Assembly: GCA_017303795.1 (NCBI GenBank)
Contig: JAFLBR010000005.1
Location: forward strand, 62,001-126,000
Reading direction: 5' to 3'
Origin: Cytophagales bacterium
Lineage (GTDB): Bacteria > Bacteroidota > Bacteroidia > Cytophagales > Cyclobacteriaceae
DNA: 64,000 nt
Numbering within the stretch: the stretch's first letter is position 1; every line of letters begins with the position of its first letter. The translations under genes were made by a program, and so were the position numbers. Under the pieces are notes generated by a model. It made no database searches, was not told where the DNA came from, and saw nothing but the letters and a program-made list of their open reading frames with translations. This document shows positions 1-7,270 of the stretch, piece after piece.

Positions 1-707
1 TCCTGACCAGTTTCTTTACCTTCCTTTTCGTTTTTTTGGAACTGCTTCTTCAGGTTTTGGTCATACACATCGAGGCTTTTGAATTTTGGATTCGCCTCAA
101 TGTGCATTTTTTGTTCCTGTCCGTCTTTGATCATCCTTACCTGTGTGGTATTACCTTTCTCCAATGACCGGACCATACGCTCTTTCGCCTCGTCATTGCC
201 CATCTCCTTGATCTGAAACTTGGCCAATGCTTTTTCCAAATCAAAGCCATAACCTTGATGGTATTGGTCAACCTTGAAGTTGTTGTTCTTGTCTTTCTCA
301 CCCTCCAAATCAAGCTTCACCCACGCATTGAACGGTTGACCTTCTTTTGTGGTGAGGTCTTTGTTCACACTCCTGCCAGACAAAAGGTTATATGCTTCCT
401 TTGCCGTGATGCCTTTGTTTTTGGTGATATAAAATGTTTGCGTTTTGTCTTTGGTCGGGTCTTCCTCGTTTTTGAGGGTTGCGTGGTAACGGTTCAAGAA
501 GTACATGTCACCCTGATCACCCTTTCTAAAGTCGAGGGTGTATTCCACTTTCTCTGTTTTGTCCCCGCGTTTGAATTCATTCTCCGTAGCGAGTTTGAAA
601 TCTGCCGGTTGCTTTTCAATGTTCGCCTTCAGATCACTTTCCAGCTTTTCTCCAAAGCCTAGGTACTTGAGGCCGTCTTTCAGGAAATCAAAATTTTTGA
701 TGTTCAT
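1..707 (-). CDS. Conserved ICE accessory protein, C-terminus beyond window
   Basis: An open frame on the minus strand starts at the ATG at 705-707 (protein start MNIKNFDFLKDGLKYLGFGE) and runs off the left edge without a stop, giving about 235 visible residues. The protein is soluble, rich in K, E, N and D, and has no signal peptide or membrane segment. It contains the phrases TFYITKN, KEAYNLLSGRSVNK, AWVKLDL and HQGYGFDLEKAL. I recall this layout from a conserved hypothetical family (DUF3945-associated) common in Bacteroidota conjugative elements, often beside topoisomerase or tra genes. The function is unknown. It lies downstream of traN on the same strand and is probably part of the element. 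Confidence 0.8.
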   Translation of the reverse strand, partial: MNIKNFDFLKDGLKYLGFGEKLESDLKANIEKQPADFKLATENEFKRGDKTEKVEYTLDFRKGDQGDMYFLNRYHATLKNEEDPTKDKTQTFYITKNKGITAKEAYNLLSGRSVNKDLTTKEGQPFNAWVKLDLEGEKDKNNNFKVDQYHQGYGFDLEKALAKFQIKEMGNDEAKERMVRSLEKGNTTQVRMIKDGQEQKMHIEANPKFKSLDVYDQNLKKQFQKNEKEGKETGQ

Positions 708-753
708 ACGATTTGTTATTTAAACGTTTACGAATAATTGATTTATAAATACA

Positions 754-1566
754 TCAAGGCAGTGCACGTGCCTTGACGAGTGTTCTATTTTTGATCGGAA
801 GAAAAAGATGTCGCCCGCCATTGTGTTCAAACATTTCGATGACGAGGTGCTTGGCCTCTGGTATAGTGAATTTGTCCAATGCAAAAACCCATTCCGTGAT
901 AGACTTACCCTTTATTTCTTCCGGCTCTAGGTTGATGAAGAAAGGTTTGATTTCTACTTCCTGCGAGGCCGTGCGTTTGATGCGCCTGTTGTCGCGGATG
1001 TAGAACCGGAGAAATTCGATGGTGTAGTTGATGTTGGAAGTATTCTTTCCGGTGACATGAAAGAAGATGGTGTTATTTCTTATGAAAATCCCTTTCAGCC
1101 CCAAAACAACTTTATACTGTCCTGTTCTTTTAAAGTGAAATTGTATGCGGTTATCTAAAATATGGTTGGCATGTTTTTGAAAATCACTTTCCGTCATTTC
1201 ATTTTCAAACAGAATGGGTGGGTTATTCGATGCTCGCGCAGAATCAAGGCTAATGTTCAGTACAGCCGGTTCATCTGCATAGTTCACGGTAAATTGATGT
1301 AGTATTCCATCGGCAGTAATAATTGTCAGGCTCGTTTCGGGGAAGTGCATGCGCCCGGCTTTTAGTTGTAGCACGTTGCCCATGCCTTTGGCTTTTTGCG
1401 CCAATACGTCCTGACTTCCACGATCTACACTTTTAATAACCGTTGAAAAGATTAAACTGGATGTTTTGTTGAAGGTGATCTCCAGCGGATAGGTGCGTAT
1501 GTTGTCCTGCGCGTGGATGGTCGTGGACGCTAATAGGCTAAAGAGCAGTATGAGATATGTTTTCAT
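754..1566 (-). CDS. traN: Conjugative transposon protein TraN (VirB9-like, DUF4138)
   Basis: This 270-residue exported protein has a clear signal peptide (residues 1-19, cleavage after TTIHA). It is the likely outer-membrane-complex subunit of the ICE type IV secretion system, analogous to VirB9. The central and C-terminal beta-rich region, with segments such as GLKGIFIRNNTIFFHV and FLRFYIRDNRR, matches the TraN/DUF4138 family as I know it, at its usual length. It follows traM by 32 bp and is the last recognisable tra gene before the window edge, the same order as in CTnDOT-type elements. The assignment rests on position, signal peptide and family phrases. Confidence 0.88.
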   Translation of the reverse strand: MKTYLILLFSLLASTTIHAQDNIRTYPLEITFNKTSSLIFSTVIKSVDRGSQDVLAQKAKGMGNVLQLKAGRMHFPETSLTIITADGILHQFTVNYADEPAVLNISLDSARASNNPPILFENEMTESDFQKHANHILDNRIQFHFKRTGQYKVVLGLKGIFIRNNTIFFHVTGKNTSNINYTIEFLRFYIRDNRRIKRTASQEVEIKPFFINLEPEEIKGKSITEWVFALDKFTIPEAKHLVIEMFEHNGGRHLFLPIKNRTLVKARALP

Positions 1567-1598
1567 AAATATTGTTGTTTGTTGTGTGTTCGATGATG

Positions 1599-2894
1599 TT
1601 ACGATTGCACTTTGGTATCTTTAAGCAATACCTGATAGCCTGCCTTGACCGTTACTTTGATCAGTTTTGCCTTTTTACTGAAGAGACCTTTAGCTGCTTC
1701 CACTCCGGCACCAGCTGCTTGTGCTGCCAATGTCTGATCCATACTCATGAATTGCATGTTTTGCAACACTTGTTCCGATGATTGCTTGGCTGCATCGCGT
1801 TCAATGGCTCCGGGTATGTAAAGTCCTTCCATACCGTCCAGGTCATAGACAGACATGGCTACTGGAAAAAGTGAATTCCCTGAACGTATAGAGTTTATTG
1901 AAACGGTCAGGCGCTCTTCGTTGATGGCTGCTGTCCCATAGATAAAATGATCCTTTGGTATCAGTTGACCGTTTATGAATATGTCATTGGTGAGGCGAAG
2001 TTTTACTGTTGATCCGGCCACAAGCTCCTGCGTATCATGAATAACAGCCGGAATAGCATTGTCCTGCTGCGATGTTAATGATTCTTCATCTAAGCCGTAG
2101 AATCCGTTGGCAGGCAATGTTATCATCACTGTTTTTGTTGAATCAATTTGCGAGGGTGTTTGCGATGGTGCCGACAGCATTCCCACGGTGTTGTCAATTG
2201 CCTGGCCGTTTACTGAAAACACCTGATCGTGATGTTCGATGCTTTGTGCCCGGATTCGTTCTTTGACTCTTTCCGGATGTTGGATATCTAAAATTTTATC
2301 GAGCATGTTTTCCATCTGCATCATTTCGGGATCTTGTCCTGAGGGTGTTGCCATCATTTCCATCAGACTTTCCAGTTTGCCAACATCATCTGAAAATTGT
2401 TCGTGTTCAACAGGAGGCACCAGGGACTCCTCTTTTTGAATCGTATTGCTGGCAACTTCGTCTGAAGGAACCCGGTTGAGTTCACGGTAAATCATTTCAA
2501 GTTTTTCATTCACCTTGGCTTCGTTAGGATCCATATCAGTTGTTTTCCGGGCAGCTGTTATTGCATTTCCGAAAATGGGCTCATCTTCTTTGGCTTCGAG
2601 CACCATGGTGTTCAATTCAAAATATGGATCGTTCTCTACTGCTTCGAAGAAATCTGCCGAGTCGCGTTGCGATTCTTCGTAGAGGCTAAACTTGTCTGTC
2701 TTTTCATCGGGAGAAAAATGGGCGCTGGGGAGTTCGAGGTTCAATCCCGCTGTGTTCATCGCTACGGCTTGACCGGGTGTGGCCTGGCCTCCTCCGAGCG
2801 CCCAAAAGATCAGGGTGAGAAAAGGCATGGTGAGCATGGGCAATGCCATTGCCAGTTTTCTTTTCTGCAAAAATTGTTGTGAATGTGTTTTCAT
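1599..2894 (-). CDS. traM: Conjugative transposon protein TraM (VirB10-like)
   Basis: This 431-residue protein has one membrane segment near the N-terminus (about residues 15-33, MALPMLTMPFLTLIFWALGG). A long acidic, low-complexity periplasmic linker follows, then a C-terminal domain with TVMITLPANGFYGLDEE and KLRLTNDIFINGQLIPKDHF. That C-terminal part is typical of the TraM_C domain, the VirB10-like subunit that spans the envelope and joins the inner and outer parts of the conjugation channel. The length is normal for the family. It lies between a traL-position gene and traN, with short gaps on both sides that indicate one operon. Confidence 0.9.
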   Translation of the reverse strand: MKTHSQQFLQKRKLAMALPMLTMPFLTLIFWALGGGQATPGQAVAMNTAGLNLELPSAHFSPDEKTDKFSLYEESQRDSADFFEAVENDPYFELNTMVLEAKEDEPIFGNAITAARKTTDMDPNEAKVNEKLEMIYRELNRVPSDEVASNTIQKEESLVPPVEHEQFSDDVGKLESLMEMMATPSGQDPEMMQMENMLDKILDIQHPERVKERIRAQSIEHHDQVFSVNGQAIDNTVGMLSAPSQTPSQIDSTKTVMITLPANGFYGLDEESLTSQQDNAIPAVIHDTQELVAGSTVKLRLTNDIFINGQLIPKDHFIYGTAAINEERLTVSINSIRSGNSLFPVAMSVYDLDGMEGLYIPGAIERDAAKQSSEQVLQNMQFMSMDQTLAAQAAGAGVEAAKGLFSKKAKLIKVTVKAGYQVLLKDTKVQS

Positions 2895-2919
2895 AGTCGT
2901 TTTGTTTTATGGTGATACG

Positions 2920-3423
2920 TTATCGCTTTAAAGTTTTGGACTTGCTTTCGATGGATAAAAAATGAAGTTGCTTTTCATACTCCATAAACTGCTGATAGGT
3001 TAAAGGCTTCCAATCATCTGACTTCAGCCACCGATCTTTAGCATAGCTGGGATTATGGTTCATAAAGAAATTTCCTTTGCCGTCCATCGCTACATAAAAT
3101 GCTTCGAACTGGCCATTGATCTCGCCTTTCATTTTCCCGAGCGGGATTAGTGTTGTGGGGTCATCTTTCATTTCCATAGGTTGCAGGAGTGGATTGGTCA
3201 GGGTGTCGATATTGATAGAGCTTGTCTGTTTGGAATTGAATCCTTCTTTGATAGCCAGTACGCAGATGGTTGCAATGCCCAGACCTGCGCCCAGCATGAT
3301 CAATCGCTGGATACGAATTGGCATTTCGTTGAATAGCTGATTCAATTTGAGTGCCTTAGCGTAAAGAATTTTATCTATGCGCTCTCGATAGGTTGTTCGT
3401 TTTACATTCTGATCGTTGGCCAT
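2920..3423 (-). CDS. Small inner-membrane protein at the traL position
   Basis: A 167-residue protein with a basic N-terminus, one membrane segment at about 41-62 (RLIMLGAGLGIATICVLAIK) and a soluble C-terminal part. It lies 6 bp downstream of traK and 25 bp upstream of traM, where CTnDOT-type elements carry traL. It is longer than the usual TraL (about 100 residues), and I do not recognise its sequence with certainty. It is probably an inner-membrane accessory subunit of the transfer apparatus; that role is inferred from position and topology only. Confidence 0.72.
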   Translation of the reverse strand: MANDQNVKRTTYRERIDKILYAKALKLNQLFNEMPIRIQRLIMLGAGLGIATICVLAIKEGFNSKQTSSINIDTLTNPLLQPMEMKDDPTTLIPLGKMKGEINGQFEAFYVAMDGKGNFFMNHNPSYAKDRWLKSDDWKPLTYQQFMEYEKQLHFLSIESKSKTLKR

Positions 3424-3429
3424 ATAGGT

Positions 3430-4047
3430 CTATCGGTTTTCTGTTTTCAGGTCTTTGTTTTCGAGCGTATTCCATTTCTCAATCAGAAACCCATGTGGGT
3501 TGTTATCCGAACGGTTTACGTTCCGGAGGTATCCTTCTGTGATCAGGCTTCGCGTTACAATGGATGAGGTGCGGATTAGTCTTTGTTTGCCGTAGTAGCG
3601 GAAGTAAAATGGATATTGGTTGATATCAATGCGAATACTGTCCGGTGCAATTTCCTGACTGATATTTGCCGAGATTACATTGGAGTAATAGCGGTTTTCT
3701 TTCAGGTTGTCGTATTGTCTTTTTGCTGAAGCATCTGCCAGGTACAATGCCTTACTAATATTCGATTCAATCACTTTCTCATCCGGGTCAAGCGTAAAGA
3801 AGTAGAGGTGAAACATCCTCACATGATCACGGGCCTCCACTGGAATGTTATCTTTACGTTCGGCTGACCAGGCTTCCAGTGCTTTCCCGTTAGCGAGAAT
3901 GTAAATGCGTGCCTGTGTCTCGCGCACCCATTCAAAACTTTTGTAGAGCGTGTACCCACAGATGGCAACGCACGAGATAATCACAAGAAACGTAAACAGG
4001 CGAATGTGCTTAAAGGCGGTGTCGATATTTTTGAGTTGCGTGAACAT
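3430..4047 (-). CDS. traK: Conjugative transposon protein TraK (VirB8-like)
   Basis: A 205-residue protein with a short cytoplasmic N-terminus, one membrane helix (about 16-38, IRLFTFLVIISCVAICGYTLY) and a periplasmic domain containing RDHVRMFHLYFFTLDPDE. That phrase and the size fit the TraK family of Bacteroidota conjugative elements, the VirB8-like assembly factor of the inner-membrane complex. Its start codon shares a base with the traJ stop (both at 4047), which suggests translational coupling. The next gene follows after 6 bp. Confidence 0.9.
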   Translation of the reverse strand: MFTQLKNIDTAFKHIRLFTFLVIISCVAICGYTLYKSFEWVRETQARIYILANGKALEAWSAERKDNIPVEARDHVRMFHLYFFTLDPDEKVIESNISKALYLADASAKRQYDNLKENRYYSNVISANISQEIAPDSIRIDINQYPFYFRYYGKQRLIRTSSIVTRSLITEGYLRNVNRSDNNPHGFLIEKWNTLENKDLKTENR

Positions 4048-5291
4048 TACGATTTAGGGGTTGAGGGATTCGGTGCCGATGATTCACCAGAAAGTTTTTT
4101 GTGCATGTATTGGTCGGTACCCATGGTGTTAGGGTTTGAGCCACTTGAAGATGAACTTCCCATGGCACTTGCGGCTGAAGTCAGTACAGCGCCTGTTCCA
4201 GCAATCACGGCTGTTGTTGCCATACGAGACCCTCCAGTAAATACATTGGACGCTTTGTACAATAGTGCGTTACCCCCACCAGCATGGACAATGTAGCCTG
4301 CTACGCTAGGCACGGTGAAGTATCCGACAATGCCGATCACGAGAAATATCAGGTAGGCTGTATCCGTAGCACTGAAGAATGTGTGACCATATTGGAGAAC
4401 TTGTTGAATGTCCACGCGGAGCATGTTCTCCTGAATTTTACCGATGATGCTACCAAAAATGTTCGCTACCGGTAGCCATAGGAATACGGTGATGTAGCGG
4501 GCGAGCCACATCTGCAATGTGTTTTGAAATCCATCGAACACAGCAAAGCCAAACACAAGCGGCCCAAGGATCGCCAGTACAATCAGATAGAATGTGCGGA
4601 TGGTGTTGATGCAGAGGGCTGCTGCTTCAAACAGGATTTGAAGGATTTCCGACATCCACTGCTTGACAGAATTTCTAAAGTTGTACGAAGCTTTGGCCAT
4701 CGCAAACTTGATGTCGTTACCGATACCATCCAGTGCGCCTTCACCTGTTCCGTCCGGGTGAGTGTACTTATACCATTTGTCGCGGTCACCATCGCCAGAA
4801 GAACCCACAAACATTTGCCACGTTGGCGTCTTCTTAATTGCATCTTCTTTTAATTTTAATAGGTATGCGATCGCATTGTTGGTACCAGTTACCATAGCGG
4901 CTGTTCCGGTAACCGTAGGTTCTAGGATACCATTCATTACCGCCAGCACGGAGGGGAACATGAGAATGCAAAATCCAAGTGCAAAGGGTCGCAACAAGGG
5001 ATAGAAGTCAATGGGTTCTGCATTGGCTAAGTGTCGCCATACACGCGAGCCGATGTACCATAACGCAGCAAAACCTGCAAGCCCTCGGCCCACACTAATG
5101 AGCCGGTAGCACAACGGAATCATGTCGATGTACAACTGATCGAGTACGGAATGCAGACTTCTGATTTCGCCAACGAAGGTTTGAGCAGAGGCAAGGGATG
5201 GGAGAAGAAAGAGAAGTAGAAACAGCCTCACCCCCCGCCCCTCTCCGGAGGGAGAAGGGAGTCTCAAGAACATTTTATTAATTAAAGCCAT
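4047..5291 (-). CDS. traJ: Conjugative transposon protein TraJ (VirB6-like)
   Basis: A polytopic inner-membrane protein of up to 414 residues with an N-terminal signal-like segment, several long hydrophobic helices (AALWYIG, GFCILMFPSVLAVMNG, FYLIVLAILGPLVFGFAVF, LIFLVIGIVGYFTVP) and a soluble hydrophilic tail. This is the TraJ family, equivalent to VirB6 and forming the inner-membrane channel. The start is uncertain: ATG at 5291 overlaps the upstream gene by 14 bp, while ATG at 5273 begins 4 bp after its stop. Residues about 9-22 (LRLPSPSGEGRGVRL) are encoded by a GC-rich palindromic repeat at 5222-5262 lying inside the signal-peptide region, which is unusual. Confidence 0.9.
   Translation of the reverse strand: MALINKMFLRLPSPSGEGRGVRLFLLLFLLPSLASAQTFVGEIRSLHSVLDQLYIDMIPLCYRLISVGRGLAGFAALWYIGSRVWRHLANAEPIDFYPLLRPFALGFCILMFPSVLAVMNGILEPTVTGTAAMVTGTNNAIAYLLKLKEDAIKKTPTWQMFVGSSGDGDRDKWYKYTHPDGTGEGALDGIGNDIKFAMAKASYNFRNSVKQWMSEILQILFEAAALCINTIRTFYLIVLAILGPLVFGFAVFDGFQNTLQMWLARYITVFLWLPVANIFGSIIGKIQENMLRVDIQQVLQYGHTFFSATDTAYLIFLVIGIVGYFTVPSVAGYIVHAGGGNALLYKASNVFTGGSRMATTAVIAGTGAVLTSAASAMGSSSSSGSNPNTMGTDQYMHKKLSGESSAPNPSTPKS
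5222..5262. repeat. GC-rich palindromic repeat inside the traJ start region
   Basis: The plus strand reads GCCTCACC...CCCTCTCCGGAGGGAGAAGGG. The core CTCCGGAG is a perfect palindrome and the flanks CCCTCTCC/GGAGGGAG extend it imperfectly. The same theme recurs at 29072-29110 in an intergenic gap, and a related element lies at 8070-8139 in traG. Here the repeat is translated in frame as part of the TraJ N-terminus. Confidence 0.6.
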
Positions 5292-5904
5292 ACAATTTTT
5301 TTACGTTTTGTTGATTGTTGTTGGCAAAGGCACGTTGGATAGCTAACAGCCGGGTATCGTTATTGAAGCCCCGCAGAAAAACCATTCTGTTTTCCATATC
5401 AAAAAAAATGTTGTCAATGGCCCGCATGCGTTCATCATCGCTCATACGAAGTTTAGTAGCAGTGATGATCATGGCGAGGTCATCCAGATTCCTTACACTC
5501 GCTTGAAGGATAAACTTGTAAACGCTTTCGATGTAAAAGATTTCATCGATTGTCAGGTTGGGATCATTCTTTAGTTGCTTCCACGCGCGTTTGTACTCCT
5601 GAACCAATAGTTTTTGATACTCTATAATTAAAGGTATTCTCTTGTAGTTACGCACGGAGGGATTGACGGCCATCAAGCCATCGAGAAATGCCTGATGGAT
5701 CGAGTAGTCGCCTTCTGCAATCTTCTTGATGGTAGTGTAACCTTTGTCCAGGATTTTGTACCCCATGTACATATTGTCAAGCATCTTCTCCAGTGTTTGG
5801 AGTTTTTCCCAATTGAGCAGGAGTTGTTGTGCCTCATCGGATTGCGCCTTTACCTGGTCGAACATGGCCGCTATCATCAGGCTAAGCAGGATTATCTTTT
5901 TCAT
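5278..5904 (-). CDS. Exported VirB5/TraI-like conjugation protein, paralogue 3
   Basis: This 208-residue protein has a signal peptide (about residues 1-20, cleavage after VKA) and is helical throughout. It contains YKILDKGYTTIKKIAEGDYSI, LVQEYKRAWKQLKNDPNLT and the C-terminus KKLYGFN. The gene two places upstream ends in KLYGIN and has VREYKRTWDMVNQDKHF at the matching position, so the two are paralogues. Similar proteins in Bacteroidota elements are sometimes annotated TerB-like; I see no basis here for tellurite resistance. A periplasmic role in pilus or channel assembly, as for VirB5, is inferred from position between traG and traJ. Confidence 0.8.
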   Translation of the reverse strand: MKKIILLSLMIAAMFDQVKAQSDEAQQLLLNWEKLQTLEKMLDNMYMGYKILDKGYTTIKKIAEGDYSIHQAFLDGLMAVNPSVRNYKRIPLIIEYQKLLVQEYKRAWKQLKNDPNLTIDEIFYIESVYKFILQASVRNLDDLAMIITATKLRMSDDERMRAIDNIFFDMENRMVFLRGFNNDTRLLAIQRAFANNNQQNVKKLYGFN

Positions 5905-5913
5905 TTTCGTTTG

Positions 5914-6564
5914 TTATAAGGTTTTTCTCAAGTCAGCATCTCTTTTCTCTTTGCTGCGCATAGCCGACATCGCTAGATTGTCGTTTCCAAAGGCGCGTAC
6001 AAAAGCGTACTTATCCCGCATATCTTCATGCAGCCGATCAATTTCCTTGATGCGCTGATCATCGGTCATTTGTTTTTTGTCTTTGGTGATGGTGTCCATC
6101 AATTCCATCAAGGTCACTTCGCAGGATCGCATCATGTTCGTATAGCAATAGCCGAGGTAGTAGAGTTCGTCCGGTGTCAGATTGCCGTCTTGTTTCAGGC
6201 GGGCATTGGTCTGCTTAAAATCTCGAATGATGTAAATCTGATAGGCAATGATGTCAGCTACCTTTGCCGAGTTCTTAATGTGTGGATTCACATTGTTGAG
6301 TGAGCTAAAGAAGTCACGATGAAGATTGAAGTTGCCCGACTTGATATTGTCTATGGTATAAAGGCCTCGCTGAACAATCTGATAACCTTTCTTCAGGTTT
6401 CCCAAATGAACTTTCAACGCAGCAATCTGATCAACCAGGTATTTCTTCTGAGTCTTCTTCTGTTTGAACCACTCGTTCCAGGTTGGAGCCTGTGCGTGTG
6501 TCGGATTTGGCAGCAGGCAGGAAGCCGTGGTCAGGAATACTATGAATAGAATATTGATTCTCAT
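5914..6564 (-). CDS. Exported VirB5/TraI-like conjugation protein, paralogue 2
   Basis: The likely start is the ATG at 6562-6564. It gives a 216-residue protein with a standard signal peptide (MRINILFIVFLTTASCLLP) and begins 10 bp after the upstream stop; a longer frame to 6615 would add 17 residues that overlap that gene. The mature protein is helical, with HLGNLKKGYQIVQRGLYTI, YIIRDFKQTNARLKQDGNLT and a middle motif PDELYYLGYCYTNM. These match in spacing the two flanking genes (208 and 229 residues), so the three form a tandem family. The probable role is a periplasmic component of the transfer apparatus. Confidence 0.8.
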   Translation of the reverse strand: MRINILFIVFLTTASCLLPNPTHAQAPTWNEWFKQKKTQKKYLVDQIAALKVHLGNLKKGYQIVQRGLYTIDNIKSGNFNLHRDFFSSLNNVNPHIKNSAKVADIIAYQIYIIRDFKQTNARLKQDGNLTPDELYYLGYCYTNMMRSCEVTLMELMDTITKDKKQMTDDQRIKEIDRLHEDMRDKYAFVRAFGNDNLAMSAMRSKEKRDADLRKTL

Positions 6565-6574
6565 AAAAAAGATT

Positions 6575-7264
6575 TTAGTTGATTCCGTATAGTTTGCGTA
6601 CAGCCTGAATTTCATGCTCGCCTTTGGCGCGGTTTAAACTCAACTGAATATTCTGGTTATTGAATTTTTTCAGGTCAGCATAATTTTGGTCGATACCTTC
6701 GCCCGCCTTGTTAATAATTTCCAATCGCTTGGCATCACTCATTTGCGTTTTAAAAGAGTTGATGACCAACATCAGTTGTTCCAGATTGAAGATGCTATCG
6801 TCAATAATTCCGGTATAGGTTCGATACATATAGTCAATCTCCATCCGGTTAAAATGCTTGTCCTGATTGACCATATCCCAGGTGCGCTTGTATTCCCGAA
6901 CCAGAAAAACCTGCCGTTCCGTGATTTGGCGGATTCGTTGGTAGGTTTGCAGTGTATTGCGAATCTTCCATAATTCATCAAAGTATTTCTTGTATTGCTG
7001 CCGTTGTTTGTCGGTCCATTGTGCGATCTCCGACAGCTTCAATTGATTGAGTTTGTTCTCAATAGTTTTCTGGGCATTCTGTAGCCAAATGGTTTTGGTT
7101 TGAAGCCGCTGAATCATCAAGTCGATTGCTTTGATGACTTTTTTGACGCCCTCTTTAATAATAGTTGCGATGGGAACTGCTGCCTGTGCGTCCTGTATGG
7201 GTGTCGTTACCAAACAGCACGTGCTCAGCAGGAGAATTAGTACGAATATTTTAGTCTTGCTCAT
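6575..7264 (-). CDS. Conjugal transfer protein TraI-like, paralogue 1
   Basis: A 229-residue protein with a signal peptide (about 1-28, cleavage after AQA) followed by a long helical region. Phrases such as KAIDLMIQRLQTKTIWLQNA, ERQVFLVREYKRTWDMV and the C-terminal RKLYGIN fit the Bacteroidota TraI conjugation family, which is unrelated to the F-plasmid relaxase TraI. It follows traG by 6 bp. It is the first of three similar exported proteins in a row. A VirB5-like minor-pilin or assembly role is a family-based inference. Confidence 0.83.
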   Translation of the reverse strand: MSKTKIFVLILLLSTCCLVTTPIQDAQAAVPIATIIKEGVKKVIKAIDLMIQRLQTKTIWLQNAQKTIENKLNQLKLSEIAQWTDKQRQQYKKYFDELWKIRNTLQTYQRIRQITERQVFLVREYKRTWDMVNQDKHFNRMEIDYMYRTYTGIIDDSIFNLEQLMLVINSFKTQMSDAKRLEIINKAGEGIDQNYADLKKFNNQNIQLSLNRAKGEHEIQAVRKLYGIN

Positions 7265-7270
7265 GGTTAT

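Noticed and set aside
5278-5904. Tellurite-resistance (TerB) function for the 208-residue protein
   Set aside because: Databases sometimes use this name, but the protein is exported, lies in the tra operon and is a paralogue of TraI-like genes.
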